Source: Candidatus Zixiibacteriota bacterium (GTDB lineage: Bacteria; RBG-13-66-14; B26-G2; WVWN01). Taken from it: 64,000 bases of DNA. The notes beneath the pieces were generated by a model. The model did not search any database, was not told where the DNA came from, and was given only the letters and a program-made list of their open reading frames with translations. The stretch's first letter is position 1. Every line of letters starts with the position of its first letter. The translations under genes were made by a program, and so were the position numbers. Shown here piece after piece: positions 1-8,295 of this stretch. The stretch lies in assembly GCA_030613505.1 (NCBI GenBank), contig JAUWLW010000003.1, forward strand, positions 1 to 64,000. The letters are read 5' to 3'.

Positions 1-36
1 CTAAACAGCCCTTTCAAAAAACAGGAGGAGCGACGA

Positions 37-828
37 ATGAAGAAAACAGTTGTTATCATCTTAGCACTGGCCTTAGCCGCCGGGACCGCGTTCGCGGCCC
101 TGGGCACAATAGTCGCATCTTGGCCCTCGCCTGCGAATTACCCCATCGCCGCGGCGCGACCGAACAACGCGGCGTATTTTTGGCTCTACTGCAACACCTC
201 GCCCTACAGGATCTGGCAGGTCAACGCCGAAACTGGCTCTATAGTCACCTCCTACGTATCGCCGTTCACCAGCGCCACCCGCGGCCTTTCGTACAACTAC
301 AACGGCGGCGGCGGCTTGCCCAGCGGCAGCTACCTCTGGATAGGCAATTACTCCACCGACCGCATCTACCGCTGCAACTACGGCACCGGTAGCATCTACG
401 CCTCCATCCCGGCGAACCACGACATGTACGGCGGCCTCGCCGTTATGGCGACCGCCGACGGGGGCGCGGCCCCGACGCACATGCTGTCCTCCGACAGCTC
501 CCCCGCCATGACCTGGCGCCAGCACTTAACCACCGGCAGTATTTACAACTCGTTTGCGACCACGGGCGTCTACGACATCGCCTGGGACTGGCGCAATAAA
601 CTCGTCTGGCACAGGAACGGCAGCACCATATACGGGCGGACCACTACCGGTTCCGTCCAGGCGTCGTTCTCGTTCACGCGCGGCCCGGCGCTGGCGTTCT
701 CTTACTTCGGCCAGTACCTCTGGCTGGGTTCGACCACCGGCTACCACCGCATCTTCAAGATCCACTGCCCCATCAACGTCTCCGTCACGCCCACGTCGGT
801 GGGTAAAGTCAAGGCGATATTCAAGTAA
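37..828 (+). CDS. Secreted propeller-like protein with C-terminal tag
   Basis: 263 aa exported protein of unknown function. The first ~20 residues are a clear signal peptide (MKKTVV, a hydrophobic core, then AFA before the mature part). The body has recurring short blocks of the type 'W-IG/WLG...DRIYRC/YRIFKIHC' spaced as in beta-propeller repeats. The last 15 residues (SVTPTSVGKVKAIFK) match the ends of the proteins at 2099-2872 and 18804-19550. The gene at 2099 is a full-length paralogue. A GGAGG ribosome site at 24-31 fixes the start, and a hairpin terminator follows the stop. I infer a surface or secreted role; no catalytic motif is visible. Confidence 0.85.
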   Translation: MKKTVVIILALALAAGTAFAALGTIVASWPSPANYPIAAARPNNAAYFWLYCNTSPYRIWQVNAETGSIVTSYVSPFTSATRGLSYNYNGGGGLPSGSYLWIGNYSTDRIYRCNYGTGSIYASIPANHDMYGGLAVMATADGGAAPTHMLSSDSSPAMTWRQHLTTGSIYNSFATTGVYDIAWDWRNKLVWHRNGSTIYGRTTTGSVQASFSFTRGPALAFSYFGQYLWLGSTTGYHRIFKIHCPINVSVTPTSVGKVKAIFK

Positions 829-851
829 CTGGAAACAACGTGCCTAAAGGA

Positions 852-877
852 GCCGCCCCTCCCGGGCGGCTTCTTTT
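852..877 (+). terminator. Rho-independent terminator
   Basis: A 7-bp GC stem (gccgccc / gggcggc) with a 5-nt loop, followed by TTCTTTTT. It lies 24 bases after the preceding stop codon and ends the first gene. Confidence 0.8.
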
Positions 878-996
878 TCACGGTGAAAAGGACCGGGTAC
901 GCGGACGTTGGTCTGTAAAAGGCCGGCTACCCGGCGGAGAGAAGTAGGCAAAAGAGGCCGAACGCAAAGCCGGCCGTGGACGACCGTAGGAAACGA

Positions 997-1025
997 TTGA
1001 ACCCCGGCCGATAGTTTTGTAATAT
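997..1025 (+). promoter_or_regulatory. Sigma-70-like promoter
   Basis: TTGAAC and TAATAT are separated by 17 bases, about 35 bases before the start codon at 1060. This is a good match to the vegetative consensus, but it is predicted from sequence only. It would drive the two-gene unit 1060-1879. Confidence 0.5.
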
Positions 1026-1059
1026 GTGCCGTAATAACGACCGCCCAAGGAGGTGGCCG

Positions 1060-1452
1060 ATGAGGACCTTAATATTATGTCTATTGGTAATGGCGCTTGG
1101 GCTCGCGTCGACGGCGGCCGACGACGTCGCGGGCGAATATACCGGCTTCGGCAAACAGCCCTATAGCGGCCAGCGGTACGCCTGTGAGGTAAACATAACC
1201 AAAACGGGGGACGTATATAAAATTCTTTGGTCCTTCGAAGACGAGTTCGGTTACGACGGCGTAGGCATCGTAAAGGACGGACGCCTGTGCGTGGGGTACG
1301 CGGCCCACGTCGGATACGGCGTAGCGCTATATAAAATCGAAGCCGACGGCGTGTTGGACGGCGTCTTCGGCCTGCCCGGCTTCAAGGAAACGGGAAGCGA
1401 AAAACTATATCCGGAAGAGAGCAACCGGGCCGGAGGTGAGGCCAGTGAATAA
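1060..1452 (+). CDS. Small secreted protein, paralogue of next gene
   Basis: 130 aa with an N-terminal signal peptide (MRTLILCLLVMALGLAS...). I chose ATG 1060 over the in-frame ATG 1024 because AAGGAGG lies just before 1060 and the longer form would bury the signal peptide. The mature part carries 'YACEVNITKTGDVYKILW', then G-x-G-I, 'CVGY' and 'GV-LYKIEADGVLDGVF'. The same pattern recurs in the next gene, so the two are tandem duplicates of one small, probably beta-rich domain. Its stop overlaps the next start by eight bases, which suggests coupled translation. Function unknown. Confidence 0.75.
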   Translation: MRTLILCLLVMALGLASTAADDVAGEYTGFGKQPYSGQRYACEVNITKTGDVYKILWSFEDEFGYDGVGIVKDGRLCVGYAAHVGYGVALYKIEADGVLDGVFGLPGFKETGSEKLYPEESNRAGGEASE

Positions 1453-1879
1453 AAAGTTCTGCTTAGTTCTTATGGTTGCGGCCTTAGCCGCGGTAATCGC
1501 GTCTTGCCGGAAACCCGCCGAGGAGATAAAGGGCCCGGAGACGGCCGCGTCCGAAACCTCCGCTGAAACGGCGGCCAACGTGATATTGGAAGGTATATAC
1601 GTAGGCGGCGGCGCCGACGCCGACGGCAACGCCTACACCTGCGAAGTCGAAATAACGCCGGCTCGGAACGTGTATTGGGTTACTTACAGCGTCGGCGACA
1701 GAATCCCCTACCCCGGCGTCGGCCTAAGGCGCGGCGACCTATTCGTCGTCGGCTATCGGGACGACCGGGAGGTATACGGCGTCGTCGCGTACACGATAAA
1801 ACCGGACGGCTCGCTCGAGGGAATCTCCGCCGACCAGGACAGCACGAAAACCGGCACGGAGACGTTGAGGAGAAGATAA
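1445..1879 (+). CDS. Small lipoprotein, paralogue of preceding gene
   Basis: 144 aa. GTG 1445 is preferred over GTG 1436 because the GGAGGTGA ribosome site overlaps 1436 and sits five bases before 1445. The N-terminus is a lipoprotein signal ending in VIAS-C, followed by a linker rich in E, T and A. The C-terminal ~95 residues repeat the domain of the upstream gene (YTCEVEIT...GVGL...VGY...GVVAYTIKPDGSLEG...GTETL). One copy is therefore soluble in the envelope and the other lipid-anchored. Function unknown. Confidence 0.75.
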   Translation: MNKKFCLVLMVAALAAVIASCRKPAEEIKGPETAASETSAETAANVILEGIYVGGGADADGNAYTCEVEITPARNVYWVTYSVGDRIPYPGVGLRRGDLFVVGYRDDREVYGVVAYTIKPDGSLEGISADQDSTKTGTETLRRR

Positions 1880-1922
1880 GCCTCGCGAATTATCGGTATA
1901 AGCTTATTTCCAAAGAAAAAAA

Positions 1923-1946
1923 GCCGCCCCGGAGGGCGGCTTTTTT
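1923..1946 (+). terminator. Rho-independent terminator
   Basis: Stem gccgccc / gggcggc with a CGGA loop and six T, 43 bases after the stop at 1879. An A-run precedes the stem, so it could also act on the other strand. Confidence 0.85.
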
Positions 1947-1985
1947 CCGTTTGGAGAGAACGCGCTAAATAATCCGCCGGTAAAT

Positions 1986-2014
1986 TTGACTCAGGCCGAT
2001 TAATGCGCTATATT
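1986..2014 (+). promoter_or_regulatory. Sigma-70-like promoter
   Basis: TTGACT and TATATT are separated by 17 bases. This places a transcript start near 2021 and leaves a ~78-base leader before the gene at 2099. Confidence 0.5.
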
Positions 2015-2098
2015 CTTAATGTGAAGCTTTAATAAATACGACGAAAACGTCACCTCCGACTATAATACGGGCGAAGCCCGAGAGGAGGTAAACTTCTT

Positions 2099-2872
2099 AT
2101 GAAACGCTTGGCGTTTATTTTAACGGCGCTGGTAATTATCGCCGGTTCTACCTCCCTGGCGCGTTTGGGCGACGTAAAGAGATCCTTCCCGGCGCCGGGC
2201 AACCAGGTCCGCGGCATGGCCCGCTCGACCATACGTTTGTTCGTAATCGATTACGGGAGCGCCACTAGGGTCTATCGCTTGTCCCCCGTCACCGGGTCCT
2301 CGTACGGCTCGTGGACCACATCTTTCAGCAATAAATGCTCCGGCCTCGCATTCTCCGACGGCGGCGTCCTCTGGATAGGCTGCGACGGCGAAGACCGCGT
2401 CTATAAATGCAAAGCCCTTACGGGGAGCGTTTATTACCACTGGAACGCCGGCCACCAACCCTACGGCGTAGCGCCGTTTTGCAATTCCGACGGCGGCATC
2501 GGCACCACCGCCATCTTCACCTCCGACTCCGCGCCGTCGTTCTGTTGGCGCCACAATATGACAAGCGGCAGCATTCTCTCGTCCTTTGGGATGGCGAGCG
2601 CAAGCTCCTTCGACATAGCCTGGGACCAGCGCAACAACCTCATATGGAAAGGCTCCCTCCCGAACGTGGTCTACGGGTACAATACCGCCGGTTCCGTCGC
2701 GGCTTCGTTCACCGTGCCCGGCCACTCCCCCCGCGGCCTGGCGTACTACAACCAGTACCTCTGGGTCGGATGCGACGCCAACGACCGCATCTACCAGGTC
2801 CATTGCCCGGGCGACATCACGTCCGACGTTTCGCCCGCTTCCTTCGGCGAAGTTAAAGCTTTATTCCGTTAA
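2099..2872 (+). CDS. Secreted propeller-like protein with C-terminal tag
   Basis: 257 aa with a signal peptide (MKRLAFILTALVIIAGSTSLA) and a good AGGAGG ribosome site. It is a paralogue of the protein at 37-828: both contain 'TGS' turns, 'DRVYKC / DRIYQVHC' blocks, 'DIAWD-RN-L-W' and 'YNQYLWVG' at matching positions, as in a repeat-built propeller. It ends in DVSPASFGEVKALFR, the tag shared with two other secreted proteins here. No catalytic residues are recognised. It has its own promoter and terminator. Confidence 0.85.
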   Translation: MKRLAFILTALVIIAGSTSLARLGDVKRSFPAPGNQVRGMARSTIRLFVIDYGSATRVYRLSPVTGSSYGSWTTSFSNKCSGLAFSDGGVLWIGCDGEDRVYKCKALTGSVYYHWNAGHQPYGVAPFCNSDGGIGTTAIFTSDSAPSFCWRHNMTSGSILSSFGMASASSFDIAWDQRNNLIWKGSLPNVVYGYNTAGSVAASFTVPGHSPRGLAYYNQYLWVGCDANDRIYQVHCPGDITSDVSPASFGEVKALFR

Positions 2873-2885
2873 GAGGGTATCGCTG

Positions 2886-2916
2886 AAAAAAAGCCGCCCC
2901 GCAAGGCGGCTTTTTT
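2886..2916. terminator. Bidirectional Rho-independent terminator
   Basis: A 6-bp stem (gccgcc / ggcggc) lies between an A-run and a T-run, in the gap between convergent genes ending at 2872 (+) and 2935 (-). It can serve both. Confidence 0.85.
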
Positions 2917-2934
2917 CGTCGTAAATACGGACGC

Positions 2935-3648
2935 TTATAGGCTGAACATCGCCGCGTAAAAGTACCAAAGTTCATTGAGCGAAAAGCCCGTAGACAGGCG
3001 CATCAAGACTTTTATCGGCGGCATTACGAACCACTGGAAAAAGGGAAACCCTATTGACGGCCCGAGGAATATCGCCAGAAAGAAGACGATGAGGACGGTC
3101 CGGCCATAGCGACCGATGAAGCGGCCGTACGACGCCGCGGCGGCGCGCGGTAAAATGGCCCACAACACGTTCGAGCCGTCGAGCGGCGGTATCGGTAACA
3201 GGTTGAATATGGCGAGTATGAAATTTATATAGACGGCGTTGAACAATACGAGGTAGACGAGACGAAGCCAGGAGGACTCGAAAGCCGCCGGCGTCTTGAG
3301 CGCGTACGCGAATATAACGCCCAACCCTATCCCCAGCACGACCCCCAGCACGAGGTTCGACACCGGCCCCGCGAGCGACGTAATCAATATTCCTTTGCGC
3401 GGGTCGCGGAAGTTCCGCGCATCAACCGGCACCGGCTTCGCCCATCCGATGCGCGCGACGAAGAGGGCTACCGTGCCCAGAAGGTCCAGGTGCTTCAACG
3501 GGTTGAAGCTCAGCCGCCCCGCCAGCTTAGCCGTCGGGTCGCCGAGGCGCCAGGCCGCGTAGCCGTGGCAAAATTCGTGCACGACGAGGCCGAAGAGTAT
3601 CCCCGGCGCCAGGTAAAGCTTATCGAGCCACCAATCGGGGGTAAACAT
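2935..3648 (-). CDS. Site-2 protease family membrane metalloprotease (M50)
   Basis: 237 aa polytopic membrane protein. The zinc motif HEFCH lies near residue 25 in the first helix, and the second family motif 'NLLPIPPLDG' near residue 150 supplies the Asp ligand. This is the short form without PDZ or CBS domains, as in the rhomboid-sized S2P group that cuts membrane-spanning substrates. It is the last gene of a minus-strand unit, 3 bases after xerD. Substrate unknown. Confidence 0.9.
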   Translation of the reverse strand: MFTPDWWLDKLYLAPGILFGLVVHEFCHGYAAWRLGDPTAKLAGRLSFNPLKHLDLLGTVALFVARIGWAKPVPVDARNFRDPRKGILITSLAGPVSNLVLGVVLGIGLGVIFAYALKTPAAFESSWLRLVYLVLFNAVYINFILAIFNLLPIPPLDGSNVLWAILPRAAAASYGRFIGRYGRTVLIVFFLAIFLGPSIGFPFFQWFVMPPIKVLMRLSTGFSLNELWYFYAAMFSL

Positions 3649-3651
3649 AAC

Positions 3652-4590
3652 CTACTTCCTCGGGTGATATTTGTCGTGGAATTCTTTAAGGCGTTTCGTA
3701 TCTAAATGGGCGTAAATCTGTGTGGTCGTTATATTTGCGTGTCCCAATAATTCTTGGACGGTTCTTATGTCGGCGCCCGCTTGTACGAGATGGGTCGCGA
3801 AGGTATGCCGAAAAAGGTGCGGCTTAACACCCGGGACGCCGGCCAGCGCCGCATACCTTTTGACGGTTTTCCACAACAGCTGCCGACTAACGTGCCGGTC
3901 GCGGCCTCGCGGCGACGGGAAAAGGTACGGCCCCTCCCCTTTACCCGCCGCGTCCAACAAACTTAAATATTTTTCCACGTAACCCTTCGCAACGGCGCCG
4001 AACGGCACTAGGCGCTCCTTTCCTCCCTTCCCCCGAACCCGCAGAAGCACCAGGTTCAAATCCACCTCCGCCCGCTTCAAGCCAACTAGCTCGCTTGCCC
4101 TCAGGCCACAACCGTACGCCAGCGCGAGCATCGCGACGTCGCGCGACGTGTTCAACATTATTTTCGCGTTCCCCGACGCTTCCGCGGCGTCAAGTGCTCG
4201 AGCCGCCGCGCCGATTATCCCCTCCACCTCGTCGACGTGAAGGTAATCCGGAAGCCGCGACGGCGTCTTGGGCGACTCCACGAATTCCAGCGGCGACGCC
4301 TCGACCTCACCCTCGTCGCAGAGATAACGGTAAAAGACGCGCAACGAAGACAGCCGCCGCGAGAGTGACGTCGCCGCGGCGCCCCCGGCCGAAAGCTTCC
4401 GTACGTACGCCACGACGTCCGCCAACGCGGCGCTGCGGAAATCGCCGCAAAAAGCGACGAAGTCGTTGACGTCCCGTACGTACGCGGCGACCGTGTTTTC
4501 CGCCAGGCCGCACTCGGCGATTAGGTAAGCTTTAAAGCCGCGGAGAGCCGTCGCAACATCCCGGCCGGCCGTCTCGTCGCCGCCGATCAT
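3652..4590 (-). CDS. xerD: Tyrosine recombinase XerD/XerC type
   Basis: About 312 aa. It has an N-terminal SAM-like core-binding domain (residues ~15-100) and a C-terminal catalytic domain. Visible catalytic elements are the Arg in 'GCGLRASELVGL', 'HLFRHTFATHL' (H-x-x-R), 'LLGHANITTTQIYAH' and the Tyr nucleophile within it. Length and motifs fit chromosome-dimer resolution recombinases, and the operon of housekeeping genes argues against a phage integrase. ATG 4590 is chosen, but an upstream GTG at 4596 is possible. The start overlaps the end of the hydrolase gene. Confidence 0.9.
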   Translation of the reverse strand: MIGGDETAGRDVATALRGFKAYLIAECGLAENTVAAYVRDVNDFVAFCGDFRSAALADVVAYVRKLSAGGAAATSLSRRLSSLRVFYRYLCDEGEVEASPLEFVESPKTPSRLPDYLHVDEVEGIIGAAARALDAAEASGNAKIMLNTSRDVAMLALAYGCGLRASELVGLKRAEVDLNLVLLRVRGKGGKERLVPFGAVAKGYVEKYLSLLDAAGKGEGPYLFPSPRGRDRHVSRQLLWKTVKRYAALAGVPGVKPHLFRHTFATHLVQAGADIRTVQELLGHANITTTQIYAHLDTKRLKEFHDKYHPRK

Positions 4591-5171
4591 ACCCACCCCG
4601 ACGCGAAGAAAGGGTTCGACCTTTTCTCACGGGCGACCGTGGTTCGCTCGCCGTGGCCGGGATAGATAATCGTGTCGCCGGCTAAGGAGAAGATACGCTC
4701 GCGGATCGAATTAAATAGTGCCTCGGCCGAGCCGCCCGGCAAATCTGTGCGTCCCACGCCTTCCGCGAAAAGGGTGTCGCCCGAAAAAAGTACGCCCGGC
4801 GCGTAAAAACACGAAGAGCCAAGCGTGTGACCCGGCGTTGCGATTACCGTCAAAGAGATGTCGCCGAATTCGAGGCGGTCCCCGTCGTTTAACAGCCTCG
4901 CGGGCCGGACGCCGACATATCCTTCCAACGACGCCAGGTCCCGGCGAGGAGCCATAAAAGGCGCGCCGGTTTCGGCAACCAGTTCGTCCACGGCGCCGAC
5001 GTGGTCCGAGTGCCCGTGGGTTACCAATATCGCCGCAACCTCCCGACCGCCGACGGCCTTTAAAACCCTATTCGCTTCTGCGCCGGGGTCGATAACTACG
5101 GCGTCCCCCCCAGCTGAGACAACGTAGCAGTTGGCCGCGAGCGGCCCGACAACTAACCCTTCCACTTCCAA
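4587..5171 (-). CDS. Metallo-beta-lactamase fold hydrolase (glyoxalase II-like)
   Basis: 194 aa. The metal-binding signature is THGHSDH (residues ~51-57), followed by 'TPGHTLGSSCF', 'FSGDTLFAEGVGRTDLPGG' and 'YPGHGERTTV'. This ordering is typical of the small hydroxyacylglutathione hydrolase-like family. A second member lies at 50700-51356. The true substrate in this lineage is unknown. It lies between lpxI and xerD with tiny gaps, so the genes are probably cotranscribed. Confidence 0.88.
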   Translation of the reverse strand: MEVEGLVVGPLAANCYVVSAGGDAVVIDPGAEANRVLKAVGGREVAAILVTHGHSDHVGAVDELVAETGAPFMAPRRDLASLEGYVGVRPARLLNDGDRLEFGDISLTVIATPGHTLGSSCFYAPGVLFSGDTLFAEGVGRTDLPGGSAEALFNSIRERIFSLAGDTIIYPGHGERTTVAREKRSNPFFASGWV

Positions 5172-5173
5172 AG

Positions 5174-6007
5174 CTAGCGTTCCTCTACGCCGACGACGGT
5201 AATTTTACCGCCGTTGGCCGCGGCTACCACTTCCTCGGGATCGATCAAAAAAGAGGAGCCGGCCTCCAGAGCCAATACTTTCAAACCGCCCGACAACACC
5301 AGCCTGAGCGTCGCAAGGCCCACCGTCGGTATGTCGAAGCGACGGTCCTGACCAGGTTTCATAGCCTTTACGACGACGCCGCCCTTGCCCTCCGCCAATA
5401 TCGCGCCCCGGCGCACCGTCTCGTCGGTGCCCTCCAACGCCTCCGCCGCCAGGACCGCCTTGTTGCGCACGACTATCGTTTGGCCGATACCCAAGGACGC
5501 GAGCCCACGCGCTTTCTCCAGGCCGAATGCTATGTCCTCGTACTCTTTTTTGGTCGGCTTACGTTTCGTATAAACTCTAGGTTGAACGACGTACCGCTCG
5601 AGGACATCGGTCTGGGCGAGCACGTCGAACCCCTCTTTTTCAAGTTCGCGGACGAGCTCTGCCATTAACTTGTCGTCGGTAAAGTCGCGAACGCGCGCCA
5701 GAATTTTCACGGCCCGAGCGTCGAATTTCAACCCTGCCAACACGGGCGCCTTTTCGACCTTGCCGGCGAAGACGCAATACCGCGCGCCGTTTTGTTTTAA
5801 TAATCTTATCGTTCTGCCGGCCTGCCCCAAGCTTACGCGCTCGACGTGGATCCGGTCCTTCAACCGGCGCGCCGCGTCGTCGGTTACGCAAACGGCGAAG
5901 ACGCCGGCCACGCCCTCGGGATGGCGAATAACGGCCTCTTCTACGATCAAAAGCGGCATTTGGCCCGATCCCGCGATTACGCCTATTTTCCCGTTAAGCT
6001 TTTCCAC
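5174..6007 (-). CDS. lpxI: UDP-2,3-diacylglucosamine diphosphatase LpxI
   Basis: 277 aa. LpxI hydrolyses UDP-2,3-diacylglucosamine to lipid X in lipid A synthesis and replaces LpxH in many phyla. Family hallmarks seen are N-terminal 'GVIAGSGQMPLL', central 'FAGKVEK', 'DDKLM', 'GTDETVRRGAILAEGKGGVVVK' and 'DRRFDIPTVGLATLR'. The start is a GTG with no strong ribosome site. It lies just downstream of lpxA in the lipid A cluster, which supports the assignment. Confidence 0.93.
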   Translation of the reverse strand: MEKLNGKIGVIAGSGQMPLLIVEEAVIRHPEGVAGVFAVCVTDDAARRLKDRIHVERVSLGQAGRTIRLLKQNGARYCVFAGKVEKAPVLAGLKFDARAVKILARVRDFTDDKLMAELVRELEKEGFDVLAQTDVLERYVVQPRVYTKRKPTKKEYEDIAFGLEKARGLASLGIGQTIVVRNKAVLAAEALEGTDETVRRGAILAEGKGGVVVKAMKPGQDRRFDIPTVGLATLRLVLSGGLKVLALEAGSSFLIDPEEVVAAANGGKITVVGVEER

Positions 6008-6069
6008 AGCGAGCTATTTTCATGCTAACAAGTTACTTTAACGCTTACTTGTAACCGCTTAATAATAAG

Positions 6070-6843
6070 TCATTTTAGGATACCGCGTTTCGTTCGCTTA
6101 AGGAAATCGATAACGTCGCGGACTTCGGCGACCTGGCCCAGCTCGGCTTCCAGCCTCTCGACGGCTTGGGCCGTATTAAGGTCCTCGCGGTATATTATAT
6201 GGTACGCGCGCTTAAGAGCCGTCCTCGTTTCCACCGGGAAGCCGCAGCGTTGGAGCCCCACGACGTTAATGCCGGCGACTCGCGTGGGGTCGCTGGCCGT
6301 CAATCCGTACGGAATTACGTCCTGGCTGACGCGGCTCATGCCACCAATATAAGCGTGCTTGCCTATGTGCGAGAACTGGTGCACAGCCGAAAGGCCGCCG
6401 ACGAAAGCGAATTCGCCAATTTCCACGTGGCCGGCGACCTGCGCGCAGTTAGCCAAAGCGACGTTATCTTCCAATACGCAATCGTGTGCGACGTGGGCGT
6501 AAGCCATTAATAGGCAATTATTTCCTACTTTTGTAGTTCCCGAGGCCTTCGTGCCACGGTTAATAGTAACGAACTCGCGTATCGTCGTACCATCGCCTAT
6601 GGTCACGTCCGACTCTTCGCCTTCGAACTTCAAATCTTGCGGAATCGTCCCTAAAACGGCGTGCGAGAAGACACGACACTTCTCCCCCAAAGCGACGGGA
6701 CCTTCGAGCACCGCGTGCGGCCCGATGGCCGTACCCGCGCCGATAACGGCGGGCCCACCAATAATCGCGTACGGCCCGACCACAACGCCTTCACCCAATT
6801 CGGCGTGGCTGTCGACGATAGCCGTTCTATGTATATCAACCAT
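6070..6843 (-). CDS. lpxA: UDP-N-acetylglucosamine acyltransferase LpxA
   Basis: 257 aa, the usual LpxA length. The N-terminal ~190 residues are left-handed beta-helix hexapeptide repeats. The catalytic His lies in 'AYAHVAHDC', and 'GLSAVHQFSHIG' and 'GMSRVSQDVIPYGL' are diagnostic. The C-terminal helical part follows 'GLQRCGFP'. It catalyses the first acylation step of lipid A. It sits between lpxC/fabZ and lpxI. Confidence 0.95.
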   Translation of the reverse strand: MVDIHRTAIVDSHAELGEGVVVGPYAIIGGPAVIGAGTAIGPHAVLEGPVALGEKCRVFSHAVLGTIPQDLKFEGEESDVTIGDGTTIREFVTINRGTKASGTTKVGNNCLLMAYAHVAHDCVLEDNVALANCAQVAGHVEIGEFAFVGGLSAVHQFSHIGKHAYIGGMSRVSQDVIPYGLTASDPTRVAGINVVGLQRCGFPVETRTALKRAYHIIYREDLNTAQAVERLEAELGQVAEVRDVIDFLKRTKRGILK

Positions 6844-6951
6844 TTATTATTCGCCTTTTCGACGTATTATTAACATCAACTATTTACGCTTAAGCCTTTG
6901 ATATGTCGCAGTTTACGGCTAGCGGAATTAATTTTCAACATATGACGAAGT
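6844..6951 (-). other. AT-rich spacer in the lpx cluster
   Basis: A 108-base gap between lpxC/fabZ and lpxA. It is clearly more AT-rich than the flanking genes. I see no reading frame, hairpin terminator or convincing promoter; it could carry an internal promoter for lpxA. Confidence 0.3.
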
Positions 6952-8286
6952 TTAGCCGGCGTTTTCTTTGTTAGGATCTTTATCGACCAGACACGCTTTG
7001 AATTCGCCCTCCGCGACGACTTTGTTGCCGACGAACGCCTCGCCCCGCATTACGGCAATTTTCCCTTTGAATTTCAAAGGAACGAGTTTAAATACGACCT
7101 GGTCGCCGGGGACTACCGGCTGCCGAAACTTAACCTTATCTATTCCCATGAAGTAGATAAGCGTGTTCGCCGGGTCTTCGACGGTCTGCATAAGCAGCAC
7201 GCCGCCGACTTGCGCCATAGCCTCCACAATTAATACCCCCGGCATCACGGGCGCCCCGGGAAAATGGCCGGCAAAGAACGGCTCGTTGAAAGTAACGTTT
7301 TTCAAACCCACGACGTACTCGCCCGGGCGGTAATCGACGATGCGGTCGACAAGTAAGAACGGATACCGGTGCGGCAGGTACTTCATTATCTCGCCGATAT
7401 CGTAAAGTGTCTTCGCGGGGTCGAACTTCGGCGCACGGCTTCTCTCCTCCATATACTTCTTCACGCTCCTTATCATACCGACGTTGACGGCGTGGCCGGA
7501 ACGCATCGCGATGATATGTCCTCTGAAGCGAGCGCCGAAAAGCGCAAGGTCGCCCATTAAATCCAGAATCTTATGCCGCACCGGCTCGTCGTCAAAGCGA
7601 AGGCCGTCCTCGTTGAGCGGGCCGTTGTCTCCCACGACGACGGCGCACTCCAAAGTACCCCCCTTTATCAACCCGGCGCTGCGAAGCATTTCGATTTCGC
7701 TCTCCAAGGCGAACGTCCGCGCGGGCGCTATCTCTTCTACGAAGTTATCCTCCCCCACGTCGAAAGTATAGAATTGGGATTTTAAGTACGGGTGTTCGAA
7801 CTTAATCGTGAAAGAGATCCGGAGGTTGTCCTCGGGGACGATGGTCATCTCGGCGCCGTCTTGCTTGTAGTCAAAAGGTTTATCCAATACGATCAACCGG
7901 CACGGTTCGTCCTGTTCTACGATCCCGGCGTCTAGAAGCGCCCGCGCGAATACGGCGCTCGAGCCGTCCGTCGCCGGCGGCTCGGGCCCGTCTATCTCGA
8001 CCAGGAGGTTATCGACGCCCAACCCGGTGGCCGCGGCGCACAGGTGTTCGACGGTGTAGACCGTTACGCCGTCTTCCGTCAACGTCGTCCCCCGGCTCGC
8101 CCCCGTAACGTTCTCGACGCGCGCGCAAACGCGCGCCCTACCGTCGAGGTCGACCCGGTCGAATACCACGCCCGTATTCGGCGGCGCCGGTTTAAACGTC
8201 ACGCGCGCCGGCTCGCCGGTATGAAGGCCGACGCCCTCGAGCGATACTTCTTTCGTAATGGTTCTCTGTTTCTCTTCGATTAACAT
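6952..8286 (-). CDS. lpxC/fabZ: LpxC-FabZ fusion (deacetylase + hydroxyacyl-ACP dehydratase)
   Basis: 444 aa bifunctional protein. Residues ~1-290 are the zinc deacetylase LpxC ('GVGLHTGE', 'YTVEHLCAA', '[16 protein letters not shown]', '[12 protein letters not shown]'). Residues ~300-440 are FabZ ('[13 protein letters not shown]', '[20 protein letters not shown]', the catalytic His and Glu region). Such fusions are known in Bacteroidetes and related phyla. They couple lipid A commitment with the fatty acid elongation step that competes for 3-hydroxyacyl-ACP. It lies between lpxD and lpxA. Confidence 0.95.
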   Translation of the reverse strand: MLIEEKQRTITKEVSLEGVGLHTGEPARVTFKPAPPNTGVVFDRVDLDGRARVCARVENVTGASRGTTLTEDGVTVYTVEHLCAAATGLGVDNLLVEIDGPEPPATDGSSAVFARALLDAGIVEQDEPCRLIVLDKPFDYKQDGAEMTIVPEDNLRISFTIKFEHPYLKSQFYTFDVGEDNFVEEIAPARTFALESEIEMLRSAGLIKGGTLECAVVVGDNGPLNEDGLRFDDEPVRHKILDLMGDLALFGARFRGHIIAMRSGHAVNVGMIRSVKKYMEERSRAPKFDPAKTLYDIGEIMKYLPHRYPFLLVDRIVDYRPGEYVVGLKNVTFNEPFFAGHFPGAPVMPGVLIVEAMAQVGGVLLMQTVEDPANTLIYFMGIDKVKFRQPVVPGDQVVFKLVPLKFKGKIAVMRGEAFVGNKVVAEGEFKACLVDKDPNKENAG

Positions 8287-8295
8287 AGTCGTCCG

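Noticed and set aside
2120-2803. 227-aa minus-strand frame antisense to the secreted protein
   Set aside because: It is a GC-skew shadow of the plus-strand gene, which has a signal peptide, a paralogue and a ribosome site.
3652-4590. Phage or element integrase that might move the lysS modules
   Set aside because: It sits in a housekeeping operon with lpxI and has XerD-like length and motifs. No link to the lysS insertion can be seen from sequence.
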